Assembly: GCA_016234975.1 (NCBI GenBank)
Contig: JACRND010000095.1
Location: forward strand, 1-5,870
Source of the DNA: Nitrosarchaeum sp.
GTDB taxonomy: Archaea > Thermoproteota > Nitrososphaeria > Nitrososphaerales > Nitrosopumilaceae
Direction: 5' to 3'
Length of the DNA stretch: 5,870 nt
In this document: positions 1-4,977 of the stretch, piece by piece
Position numbering within the stretch: position 1 is the stretch's first letter
Layout of the letters: the number at the start of each line of letters is the position of its first letter
Translations under genes and position numbers: made by a program
Notes under the pieces: generated by a model
The model's database searches: none
Seen by the model: the letters and a program-made list of their open reading frames with translations, nothing else
What the model was told of the DNA's origin: nothing

Positions 1-5
1 TAAGT

Positions 6-194
6 ATGAAAACAATAAGGGAACTAAACGAAAAAGATCTTAAAAGTAAGATTCAAGAAACACGTAGTGAGCTTGCAAAATTAAGAGTAGATGGGTCAAA
101 AGGCACATTAAGAAAAGAAAGTGGAAAGCTAAAACCACTCAGACATGATATTGCAAGAATGATGACCCGATTAAACGAGATGAAGACAAAATGA
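6..194 (+). CDS. rpl29: Large ribosomal subunit protein uL29 (L29)
   Basis: This encodes a small 62-aa protein of the 50S subunit that binds 23S rRNA near the peptide exit tunnel. The uL29 pattern is clear: an N-terminal helix (RELNEKDLKSKIQETRSEL), then the loop GTLRKESGKLKPLRHDIAR, then a terminal helix ending MTRLNEMKTK. Length is normal for archaeal L29. The start at 6 gives the expected MKTIREL N-terminus. The TAA at 1-3 just before it is probably the stop codon of the preceding gene; uS3 is expected there from archaeal gene order, but nothing else of it is visible. Its stop overlaps the next start as ATGA (191-194), a sign of translational coupling. Identity is secure from sequence and context. 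Confidence 0.95.
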   Translation: MKTIRELNEKDLKSKIQETRSELAKLRVDGSKGTLRKESGKLKPLRHDIARMMTRLNEMKTK

Positions 195-457
195 TTACAG
201 CAGATAACATTGCATCACATGAATTAATCGGATTACGCACAGAGATTGTTGAATCATCAAATTCACAAATCATAGGATTAAATGGAACGATAATAGATGA
301 AACAAAATCAATGATTATAATCGATACAGTAAATGGAACTAAAATGATTGCAAAATCAAACAATAGTTGGAAATTCTCAGTAGATAACAAAGACATTGTT
401 TTAAATGGTTCAAAAATTGCAAAAAGACCATTTGATAGAATAGGAGGAAAGGCATGA
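191..457 (+). CDS. rnp1: Ribonuclease P protein component 1 (Rpp29/Pop4 homologue)
   Basis: This encodes an 88-aa protein subunit of archaeal RNase P, which with the RNase P RNA and other protein subunits removes 5' leaders from precursor tRNAs. In this family Rpp29 pairs with Rpp21 and binds the specificity region of the RNA. Visible hallmarks are the early helix with HELIGL (residues 10-15), the Sm-like beta barrel (IVESSNSQIIGLNGTIIDET, about 19-38, then MIIIDTVNG) and the closing strands KDIVLNGSKIAKRPFDRIGGK. Length fits the short archaeal forms. It sits between uL29 and uS17, a standard archaeal arrangement, here with no SUI1-like gene between uL29 and it. Both ends overlap their neighbours by 4 nt (ATGA), so its synthesis is probably coupled to that of the ribosomal proteins. 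Confidence 0.92.
   Translation: MITADNIASHELIGLRTEIVESSNSQIIGLNGTIIDETKSMIIIDTVNGTKMIAKSNNSWKFSVDNKDIVLNGSKIAKRPFDRIGGKA
442..447 (+). promoter_or_regulatory. Strong Shine-Dalgarno site for uS17
   Basis: AGGAGG lies 6 nt before the ATG at 454, inside the last codons of the RNase P gene. It supports the ATG at 454 as the uS17 start and indicates independent ribosome loading inside the operon in addition to the ATGA overlap. Confidence 0.7.
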
Positions 458-777
458 CATCAAATATTGGATTAAAAGTAAAAGCACCAAGCAGAGAATG
501 TACCGATATGCATTGTCCATTTCATGGTAAATTATCAGTGAGAGGAAAATTATTTGATGGTAAAGTTACGAGCAATAAAGCAAAACAAACAATTACACTA
601 CAAAAAGAATCACCAATCTACTATATGAAATTCAAAAGATATGCAAGAAGCAAAAATACAATTCACGCTCATGTACCCGAATGTATAGATGTTGAAACAG
701 GTGATCATGTATTGACTGCAGAATGCAGACCGATATCAAAATCAGTATCATACGTTGTTGTAGAGGTTAAAGTATAA
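454..777 (+). CDS. rps17: Small ribosomal subunit protein uS17 (S17)
   Basis: This encodes a 107-aa primary 16S rRNA-binding protein of the 30S subunit. It has the archaeal/eukaryotic type N-terminal extension with ECTDMHCPFHG (C16, H20, C21, H24), followed by the OB-fold core (LSVRGKLFDGKVTSNKAKQTITL), then the conserved RYARSKNTIHAHVPECIDVETGD segment (H71, H73, C77) and ECRPISKSVSYVVVEV at the end. Bacterial S17 lacks the Cys/His N-terminal part, so this supports an archaeal source. The start at 454 is backed by an AGGAGG site at 442-447 and the ATGA overlap with the RNase P gene. The stop is 1 nt before the uL14 start. Confidence 0.95.
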   Translation: MTSNIGLKVKAPSRECTDMHCPFHGKLSVRGKLFDGKVTSNKAKQTITLQKESPIYYMKFKRYARSKNTIHAHVPECIDVETGDHVLTAECRPISKSVSYVVVEVKV

Positions 778-778
778 C

Positions 779-1201
779 ATGGCAAAACAAGCAGGAAAAG
801 GAGTAGCAGAGTTTCGTCCTTACGTCACAAGAGCAATTCCAATTGGTGCACGAGTAGTATGTGCAGATAATACAGGTGCAAAAATTTTAGAAATAGTAAT
901 GGTACAAAGACACAAAACTAGACATGCACAATTAGCAGCTGCGGCAGTCGGAGATTTTTGTAATGTTGTTGTGAAAAAAGGTCCAGCTGAATTAAGAAAA
1001 CAAGTGTATGGTGCAGTAATAATTAGACAAAAATATGCAGTTCGTAGATTAAATGGTGTGAGAGTATGCTTTGAAGACAACGCAGCGGTTTTGATAACTC
1101 CAGAAGGAGAAGTTAAAGGTACAGACATCAAAGGACCAGTTGCAGCAGAAGCTTCAGAAAAATGGCCAAGAGTAGCTAACTTGGCATCAATGGTGGTATA
1201 A
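779..1201 (+). CDS. rpl14: Large ribosomal subunit protein uL14 (L14)
   Basis: This encodes a 140-aa beta-barrel protein of the 50S subunit that lies at the subunit interface and contacts 16S rRNA. The family signature is clear: [21 protein letters not shown] near residues 21-40, [28 protein letters not shown] in the middle, and [31 protein letters not shown] toward the C-terminus, ending in [12 protein letters not shown]. The length and N-terminal extension match archaeal L14. It follows uS17 after a single base and precedes uL24 after a single base, so the genes are almost certainly one transcript. The long opposite-strand reading frame over most of this gene is treated as a shadow. Confidence 0.96.
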   Translation: MAKQAGKGVAEFRPYVTRAIPIGARVVCADNTGAKILEIVMVQRHKTRHAQLAAAAVGDFCNVVVKKGPAELRKQVYGAVIIRQKYAVRRLNGVRVCFEDNAAVLITPEGEVKGTDIKGPVAAEASEKWPRVANLASMVV

Positions 1202-1202
1202 A

Positions 1203-1682
1203 ATGAAACCAACAAAATCACGTAACAGATTAATTTACAATGCAACATTCCATACAAGAAGTAAGCAATTAGGTAGTCAATTATCAGAAGATCTTCGTAA
1301 AAAATATGGTAAAAAAAGTGTGAGAGTTATTGAAGGGGACAGCATAAAAATTGTAAGAGGGGAATTCAAAGGAGTTGACGGTAAAATATCAAAAGTATCA
1401 ACAAAGAAAAGTAGTGTTGCAATAGAGGGAGTGAAAAAAGAAAAGACAAAAGGCGATAAATTTGACGTATACATTCATACTTCAAATCTTCTAGTTACAG
1501 GACTAAATACAGATGATAAATGGAGAATTGCAAAACTGGAAGGAAAAAAACAGAGTGAAAAACTAAAAACAACCATAGAAAAAATACCAACCAAAGAAAG
1601 TACAACTAAAAACACAGTTAAAGAAACAAAAACTAAAGAAACAAAAGTAACAAAGACTCAAAAAAAGGAAGTTGAAAAATAA
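1203..1682 (+). CDS. rpl24: Large ribosomal subunit protein uL24 (L24), with Lys/Thr-rich C-terminal tail
   Basis: This encodes a 50S assembly-initiator protein that binds the 5' domain of 23S rRNA near the exit tunnel. The archaeal core is recognisable: [18 protein letters not shown] at the N-terminus, [19 protein letters not shown], and a KOW motif around residues 43-65 ([18 protein letters not shown]). It closes with [28 protein letters not shown] near 90-116. Archaeal L24 commonly ends about here; this protein runs on to 159 residues with a low-complexity tail of K, T and E (KETKT and KETKV repeats, about 117-159), probably disordered. The stop shares one base with the eS4 start (TAATG at 1680-1684). 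Confidence 0.93.
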   Translation: MKPTKSRNRLIYNATFHTRSKQLGSQLSEDLRKKYGKKSVRVIEGDSIKIVRGEFKGVDGKISKVSTKKSSVAIEGVKKEKTKGDKFDVYIHTSNLLVTGLNTDDKWRIAKLEGKKQSEKLKTTIEKIPTKESTTKNTVKETKTKETKVTKTQKKEVEK

Positions 1683-2398
1683 TGGTAAGCATATCCGGAA
1701 GTAAAAAACTCAAAAGACAAATGGCCCCACAGTTTTGGGGAATTGGAAGAAAAGATAAAAGATTTGTAATTACAGTTAGACCAGGTCCGCATAAAAAAGA
1801 ATATTCTGTACCAACTGCAATATTTCTTAGAGATGTACTAAAAATTGTAACTACATTAAGAGAGGCAAAAGCCGCAATATACACAGGTAAAGTCAAAATT
1901 GACGGAGTTGTAAGAAAATCACTTCATCATGCAATTGGATTGATGGATGTTGTAGAATTAGAAAATGTTCCAGAAATATATCGTCTAGTTCCAATGGAAG
2001 GAAAACTACTAAAACCATTACAAATTAAAGAATCAGAGAAAGCAAAAAAACTAGTCAGAGTCACAAGTAAAACAACTATCAATAAAGGCAAAACACAGAT
2101 AGGATTTCATGACGGCCGTTCAACAATTTCAGATACAAAAGTAAACGTTGGAGATACATGTTTAATACAAATTCCAGACCAAAAAATTCTCGAAGTTATA
2201 AAATTAGAAAAGGATTCGCAGGTATTAGTAACTCGCGGAATTAACGCAGGACAGATAGGCAAAATTGAATCAATAGAGGAAGGAACTTTTATTCTACCTA
2301 GACGTGCAGTGTTAATTTTAGGAGATAGAAAAATTGAAATTCCAACAGACATCATAATGGCAATAGGAAAAAAGGAGCCTGTAATTCAAATAAAGTGA
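1682..2398 (+). CDS. rps4e: Small ribosomal subunit protein eS4 (S4e)
   Basis: This encodes a 238-aa 30S protein found only in archaea and eukaryotes. Domain order is as expected. The N-terminal S4e segment (SGSKKLKRQMAP) is followed by an S4-type RNA-binding domain around residues 45-105 (VPTAIFLRDVLKIVTTLREAK through GKVKIDGVVRK). A central S4e domain follows (VGDTCLIQIPDQKILEVIKLEKDSQVLVTRG), then a KOW-like segment about 180-205 (RGINAGQIGKIESIEEG) and a final strand-rich region ending PVIQIK. Length is typical. The ATG overlaps the uL24 stop by one base, and a weak purine-rich stretch lies upstream. The position between uL24 and uL5 is the standard archaeal arrangement. Confidence 0.95.
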   Translation: MVSISGSKKLKRQMAPQFWGIGRKDKRFVITVRPGPHKKEYSVPTAIFLRDVLKIVTTLREAKAAIYTGKVKIDGVVRKSLHHAIGLMDVVELENVPEIYRLVPMEGKLLKPLQIKESEKAKKLVRVTSKTTINKGKTQIGFHDGRSTISDTKVNVGDTCLIQIPDQKILEVIKLEKDSQVLVTRGINAGQIGKIESIEEGTFILPRRAVLILGDRKIEIPTDIIMAIGKKEPVIQIK

Positions 2399-2402
2399 TC
2401 AT

Positions 2403-2924
2403 ATGTCCCAATTAACACAATCACCAATGAAAAAAATATCTTTAGAGAAAGTGGTCCTAAATATGGGACTTGGAAAATCTGGAGATGTAATACAGGTAGC
2501 AAAAAAAGCACTGGATCATATTTCAGGTAAAAAATCATGTGCACGTGATGCAAAAGAAACACAAAGAGAGTGGGGAGTAAGACAAGGAGAACCAATAGGA
2601 GTTGCAGTTACAGTAAGAGGAAATGATGCACGTGAATTACTTAAAAGATTACTTGAATCAAAGGGAAATCAGATCAATGGAAAATCTTTTGATAATTTTG
2701 GGAATTTTTCATTTGGAATTAAAGAACACATAGATATTCCAGGTGTAAAATATGACCCACAAGTTGGAATCTTAGGCCTTGGAATTTCAGTAACATTGAC
2801 TAGACCGGGATACGGGATTAGAAAAAGAAGTAAACACAAAGCAAGTGTTGGAAAATCACATGCAATAAAAAACCAAGAAGCAAAGGATTATCTAGTTAAG
2901 GAGTTTGGAGTGACGATAGTATAA
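2403..2924 (+). CDS. rpl5: Large ribosomal subunit protein uL5 (L5)
   Basis: This encodes a 173-aa protein of the central protuberance that binds 5S rRNA and contacts P-site tRNA. Conserved blocks appear in order: MKKISLEKVVLNMGLGKSGD near residues 9-28, AKETQREWGVRQGEPIGVAVTVRG around 54-77, FDNFGNFSFGIKEHIDIPGVKYDP around 95-118, GISVTLTRPGYGIRKR, and a C-terminal KEFGVTIV. Length is normal for archaeal L5. The ATG at 2403 is 4 nt after the eS4 stop. An internal Met at residue 9 is a possible later start, but the upstream ATG fits archaeal homologue length better. The stop shares a base with the uS14 start (TAATG at 2922-2926). Confidence 0.95.
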   Translation: MSQLTQSPMKKISLEKVVLNMGLGKSGDVIQVAKKALDHISGKKSCARDAKETQREWGVRQGEPIGVAVTVRGNDARELLKRLLESKGNQINGKSFDNFGNFSFGIKEHIDIPGVKYDPQVGILGLGISVTLTRPGYGIRKRSKHKASVGKSHAIKNQEAKDYLVKEFGVTIV

Positions 2925-3103
2925 TGGCAAAAGATAGATCATACGAAGCTACAGGAAGAAAGAAACATGATTTCGGTAGAGGTTCCAAGTGGTGTAAACG
3001 ATGTGGAGATTATACAGCTGTAATTCAAAAATATGATCTAATGATTTGTAGACGATGTTTTAGAGAAGTAGCAACATCTTTAGGGTTTAGGAAAAATATG
3101 TGA
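2924..3103 (+). CDS. rps14: Small ribosomal subunit protein uS14 (S14), zinc-binding
   Basis: This encodes a short 59-aa 30S head protein that is easy to miss because of its size. Translation from the ATG at 2924 begins MAKDRSYEATGRKKHDFGRG and ends TSLGFRKNM before TGA at 3101-3103. Two CxxC pairs (C24/C27 in WCKRCGDY and C42/C45 in ICRRCF) form the zinc site typical of archaeal and eukaryotic uS14. The start overlaps the uL5 stop by one base, which implies coupled translation. The gene ends 5 nt before the preferred uS8 start. Order uL5-uS14-uS8 is conserved across archaea, so sequence and context agree. Confidence 0.95.
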   Translation: MAKDRSYEATGRKKHDFGRGSKWCKRCGDYTAVIQKYDLMICRRCFREVATSLGFRKNM

Positions 3104-3108
3104 TTATA

Positions 3109-3501
3109 ATGCCAGCACAGAATGTTTTAGCAAATCTATTTGTCACATTATACAATAATGAAGCCAGAAGAAAAAGTGAATGCATTATTCTTCCGACTTC
3201 AAAATTAGGTATCGAAGTCCTAAAAACACTTCAAAAAGATGGATACATTGGAGAGTTTGAACATATTGATGATAAAAGAGGTGGAAAATTCAAAATAAAA
3301 TTATTGGCAAAAATTACAAAGTGTGGTGCAATTTCACCAAGATTCAAAGTAAAAAATGAAGAGTATAATGATTGGGAACAACAATACCTACCAGCATATA
3401 ATAGGGGAATGTTACTAGTGACAACGAATCAAGGCGTAATGTCACATCATGAAGCTGTAAACAAAGGATTAGGAGGATTTTTGATAGGATATGTCTACTG
3501 A
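3109..3501 (+). CDS. rps8: Small ribosomal subunit protein uS8 (S8)
   Basis: This encodes a 130-aa protein that binds 16S rRNA helix 21 in the central domain and, in several organisms, represses its own operon. Recognisable features are the N-terminal domain with VLANLFVTLYNNEARRKSECIILPTSKL, the middle KDGYIGEFEHIDDKRGGKFKIKLL, and the C-terminal domain ending LVTTNQGVMSHHEAVNKGLGGFLIGYVY, in which STSQGIM-like sequence is replaced by TTNQGVM. I chose the ATG at 3109 because it gives MPAQNVLANLF, matching the usual family N-terminus. An in-frame GTG at 3100 would add three residues and overlap the uS14 stop as GTGA; it is possible but less likely. No clear Shine-Dalgarno site precedes it. 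Confidence 0.94.
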   Translation: MPAQNVLANLFVTLYNNEARRKSECIILPTSKLGIEVLKTLQKDGYIGEFEHIDDKRGGKFKIKLLAKITKCGAISPRFKVKNEEYNDWEQQYLPAYNRGMLLVTTNQGVMSHHEAVNKGLGGFLIGYVY

Positions 3502-4048
3502 GCAAGTTGAAAAATTCCAAGAAATAATGGAAATTCCTAAAGGAGTAAATGTCACATTAAAAAAACGTATGCTACATTTTCAAGGCCCATTAGGTAAAAC
3601 ATACAAAAATTTCAGACATATACCGGTTAACATAGAAGTAAAAGATGGAAAAATAATACTCAAATCACAAGGTTATAGAAAGAGAGATTATTCAATACTG
3701 CATACTGCAAGATCAATCATCAGAAATATTTGTGAAGGTCTAATTACAGGATATACAATTAAAATGAAAATAGTATTTGCACACTTTCCAATTACTGTAA
3801 AGGTTCAAGATAAAACTATTTTGATTGAAAATTTTCAGGGTGAGAGGTCAGCAAGAATTACAAGAATCATCGGAAATACAAAAGTGGTTCCAAAAGGAGA
3901 AGACATTATTTTAACAGGTGAAGTTTGGAATGACATCACACAGACTGCAGCAAATATAGAACTACGCAGTAAAGTAAAAGATAAAGATCATAGAGTTTTC
4001 CTAGATGGAGTCTATGCCTATGAAAAGAAAAAAGGAATAGACAAATAA
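3491..4048 (+). CDS. rpl6: Large ribosomal subunit protein uL6 (L6)
   Basis: This encodes a 185-aa two-domain protein at the base of the L7/L12 stalk near the factor-binding site. Each half carries the L6 fold. The first starts IPKGVNVTLKKRMLHFQGPLGKTYKNF (about residues 15-41) and continues through HTARSIIRNICEGLITGYTIKMKI. The second begins at about AHFPITVKVQDKTILIENFQGE and includes NTKVVPKGEDIILTGEVWNDITQTAANIE, ending in YEKKKGIDK. The start at 3491 overlaps the end of uS8 by 11 nt; an internal Met at residue 13 is an alternative start that would remove the overlap but shorten the usual N-terminus. It is the last ribosomal gene in this run and is followed by a T-run. Confidence 0.94.
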   Translation: MSTEQVEKFQEIMEIPKGVNVTLKKRMLHFQGPLGKTYKNFRHIPVNIEVKDGKIILKSQGYRKRDYSILHTARSIIRNICEGLITGYTIKMKIVFAHFPITVKVQDKTILIENFQGERSARITRIIGNTKVVPKGEDIILTGEVWNDITQTAANIELRSKVKDKDHRVFLDGVYAYEKKKGIDK

Positions 4049-4051
4049 CAC

Positions 4052-4060
4052 TTTTTTAAA
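4052..4060 (+). promoter_or_regulatory. T-run and TATA-like box between uL6 and the 95-aa gene
   Basis: TTTTTTAAA begins 3 nt after the uL6 stop. The six T residues fit the poly-T type of archaeal terminator, and the TTTAAA part lies about 18 nt before the ATG at 4076, roughly the distance for a leaderless transcript from an archaeal TATA box. The same short sequence could serve both roles. No Shine-Dalgarno site precedes the ATG at 4076, which agrees with leaderless expression. Confidence 0.4.
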
Positions 4061-4075
4061 TTTTGAACATAGTAT

Positions 4076-4363
4076 ATGACACTTGATTCTGAATTTTCAA
4101 AGCAAACATCATCACTTATTGAACAGACACTTGAATTATACAAAAGTGCTGGTGCGTCCCCAAGAGTAGGTCAATTATGGGATTGTCAAAATGTTGGGGA
4201 TTTTCTTTGTGGTTTTTTTGTAGGTGAAATGGTAGGTTCTGCTTTAAGTGCATTTCAAATTGTTCACAAACGTGAACCAACTGAGGAAGAGCATATGGAA
4301 ATAATTGAACTTGTGGAAAGTTATTCCAAAGAAATTAAAGAATTCTTTGCAAAATTCAACTAA
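4076..4363 (+). CDS. Conserved-looking hypothetical protein, 95 aa
   Basis: I do not recognise a named family. The protein is small and acidic at its C-terminus. Residues 1-25 look helical (SKQTSSLIEQTLELYKSAG). A hydrophobic stretch around 42-65 (GDFLCGFFVGEMVGSALSAFQIVH) contains a glutamate and may be a buried helix rather than a membrane span. The last part (EPTEEEHMEIIELVESYSKEIKEFFAKF) is a charged amphipathic helix. An all-helical cytosolic protein is the most reasonable reading. Real coding is supported by uninterrupted frame, codon use like its neighbours, a TATA-like box at leaderless distance and no competing frame. It follows uL6 by 27 nt in the same direction but probably has its own promoter. 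Function cannot be assigned. Confidence 0.8.
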   Translation: MTLDSEFSKQTSSLIEQTLELYKSAGASPRVGQLWDCQNVGDFLCGFFVGEMVGSALSAFQIVHKREPTEEEHMEIIELVESYSKEIKEFFAKFN

Positions 4364-4403
4364 CAGTATTCAGAGTTTAGTCTAAATCCAATGGGCGCAA
4401 GGA

Positions 4404-4409
4404 TTAAAT
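4404..4409 (+). promoter_or_regulatory. TATA-like box for tRNA-Asn
   Basis: TTAAAT, preceded by the purine-rich CAAGGA that could act as a BRE, is centred about 27-28 nt before the tRNA 5' end at 4435. That predicts transcription starting within a few bases of the mature end. A second candidate, TTTTACTA at 4413-4420, is too close to the tRNA. The assignment rests on spacing only. Confidence 0.4.
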
Positions 4410-4434
4410 CGCTTTTACTAAGGTACAAACTTGT

Positions 4435-4508
4435 GCCTCCCTAGCTCAGCGTGGTAGAGCATCCGACTGTTAATCGGATGGTCATCAGTTCAAGTCTGAT
4501 GGGAGGCG
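4435..4508 (+). tRNA. tRNA-Asn (GUU anticodon)
   Basis: This is a complete 74-nt cloverleaf. The acceptor stem GCCTCCC (4435-4441) pairs perfectly with GGGAGGC (4501-4507), with discriminator G at 4508. The D stem GCTC/GAGC encloses AGCGTGGTA. The anticodon stem TCCGA/TCGGA holds the loop CTGTTAA with anticodon GTT at 4469-4471, read as asparagine. The variable loop is TGGTC. The T stem ATCAG/CTGAT holds TTCAAGT, a normal T loop. No intron interrupts the anticodon loop, and the 3' CCA is not encoded (CTC follows), so it must be added after transcription. The T-rich stretch 4509-4520 directly downstream could end transcription. The product needs 5' processing by RNase P, whose protein subunit is encoded at 191-457. 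Confidence 0.97.
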
Positions 4509-4513
4509 CTCTT

Positions 4514-4542
4514 TATTTCTAATCTCGAGTTTTGAAATATTG
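4514..4542. repeat. Palindromic repeat, diverged copy A
   Basis: This begins 5 nt after the tRNA. It matches 25 of 29 bases of copy B (4586-4614). It is an imperfect palindrome centred between 4526 and 4527, with 11 of 13 base pairs kept over 4514-4539. The core is CTCGAG where the other copies have TTCGAA, so a change on one side is matched by the complementary change on the other. The two broken pairs are T/T (4523/4530 and 4520/4533). Confidence 0.75.
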
Positions 4543-4583
4543 GTTCTCAACAATATGGTGTCAGAACGAGCATATCTAAAAGT

Positions 4584-4613
4584 AATATTTCTAAATTCGA
4601 ATTTAGAAATATT
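4584..4613. repeat. Palindromic repeat, perfect 30-bp copy B
   Basis: The 15-nt arm AATATTTCTAAATTC is followed directly by its exact reverse complement, with the centre TTC/GAA between 4598 and 4599. Twenty-eight bases (4586-4613) are identical to copy C at 5253-5280. As RNA it would fold into a hairpin with a UCGA loop; as DNA it offers a two-fold symmetric binding site. It ends 87 nt before the TTG start at 4701. Confidence 0.9.
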
Positions 4614-4638
4614 GATCGATTGAAACAATTTGGTTTAC

Positions 4639-4665
4639 TCTATTAGACTGGGTAGATCTAATAGA
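4639..4665 (+). repeat. Hairpin-forming inverted repeat upstream of the zinc-ribbon gene
   Basis: TCTATTAGA (4639-4647) and TCTAATAGA (4657-4665) are exact reverse complements separated by the 9-nt loop CTGGGTAGA. This gives a 9-bp stem that ends 23 nt before the Shine-Dalgarno site at 4689. It has no T-run after it, so it does not look like a terminator. It may be a 5' leader structure or an operator for the downstream gene. Confidence 0.6.
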
Positions 4666-4688
4666 TGATCGCATATTAACAATAATGC

Positions 4689-4694
4689 AGGAGG
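4689..4694 (+). promoter_or_regulatory. Shine-Dalgarno site deciding a TTG start
   Basis: AGGAGG, extended to AGGAGGT, sits 6 nt before TTG at 4701. The upstream in-frame codons reach a TAA at 4683-4685 without any ATG or GTG, and the nearby ATG at 4685 is in another frame with an early stop. The site therefore fixes TTG as the start of the zinc-ribbon gene. Confidence 0.8.
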
Positions 4695-4700
4695 TTTACA

Positions 4701-4940
4701 TTGGTCAGAACTAGAAGGGCCAACAGATATTGTGTTGATTGTGGCTCAAGATTAGTGTATTATCCTAGACTATCCAACCCAAAAGCACCAAACGAACATA
4801 GAGTCTTAGTTTATGCATGTCCGGATTGCACAGAAGACTTTGAAAAGCCAAAGATGTTTTCAATCAGACGAAATCAAGTAGACGATCCACTTGAAACCGT
4901 TGAAATAGAAATAACGCAAAATCAGAAAAAAACTAATTAA
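4701..4940 (+). CDS. Small zinc-ribbon protein of unknown function, 79 aa, TTG start
   Basis: The predicted protein has a basic N-terminus (MVRTRRANRY), a CxxC pair (C11, C14 in YCVDCGSRL), a linker rich in Y, P, N and R (VYYPRLSNPKAPNEHRVLVY), and a second CxxC pair (C40, C43 in ACPDC). This four-cysteine layout is a zinc ribbon. After it comes FEKPKMFSIRRNQVDDPLETVEIEI and a polar tail. Zinc ribbons of this kind often bind nucleic acid or mediate protein contacts in the transcription or translation machinery, but no specific role can be assigned. The start is TTG, chosen because of the AGGAGG site 6 nt upstream and an in-frame stop behind it. It probably has a structured 5' leader, unlike the leaderless-looking genes around it. 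Confidence 0.85.
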   Translation: MVRTRRANRYCVDCGSRLVYYPRLSNPKAPNEHRVLVYACPDCTEDFEKPKMFSIRRNQVDDPLETVEIEITQNQKKTN

Positions 4941-4951
4941 AAAAGAATGAA

Positions 4952-4957
4952 TTTTAT
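4952..4957 (+). promoter_or_regulatory. TATA-like box before the two-TM protein
   Basis: TTTTAT within ATTTTATGGG is about 21-26 nt before the ATG at 4978, a spacing that fits leaderless transcription in archaea. There is no Shine-Dalgarno site before the ATG, in agreement with this. Assigned by position only. Confidence 0.35.
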
Positions 4958-4977
4958 GGGTTCATAACTAAATAAAA

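Noticed and set aside
1..3. TAA at the left edge as the end of an upstream uS3 gene
   Set aside because: Gene order makes this likely, but three bases cannot support a feature.
139..396. Minus-strand frame over the RNase P protein gene
   Set aside because: It overlaps two secure genes and has no family features; it is a by-product of their codon use.
820..1257. Long minus-strand reading frame of 145 codons over uL14
   Set aside because: It lies wholly opposite a strongly conserved ribosomal gene and reads as a hydrophobic, low-plausibility protein with no recognisable motif.
3100..3108. GTG at 3100 as the start of uS8
   Set aside because: It gives a GTGA overlap with the uS14 stop, but the ATG at 3109 matches the usual uS8 N-terminus and length.
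4377..4387. TTTAG-T-CTAAA dyad before the tRNA promoter
   Set aside because: Five-base arms in AT-rich DNA are expected by chance, and it does not match the palindrome family outside CTAAA.
4537..4556. ATATTG/CAATAT hairpin behind palindrome copy A
   Set aside because: The arms are only 6 bp, AT-rich, and share bases with copy A; better explained as part of the duplicated flank.
4584..4613. Palindromes as CRISPR repeats
   Set aside because: There are only two exact copies, 667 bp apart, plus one diverged copy; no regular spacers and no cas genes.
4584..4613. Palindromes as ordinary intrinsic terminators
   Set aside because: The stems are AT-rich with no T-run directly after them, and copy B lies 75 nt beyond the tRNA. 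Termination cannot be excluded but is not supported.
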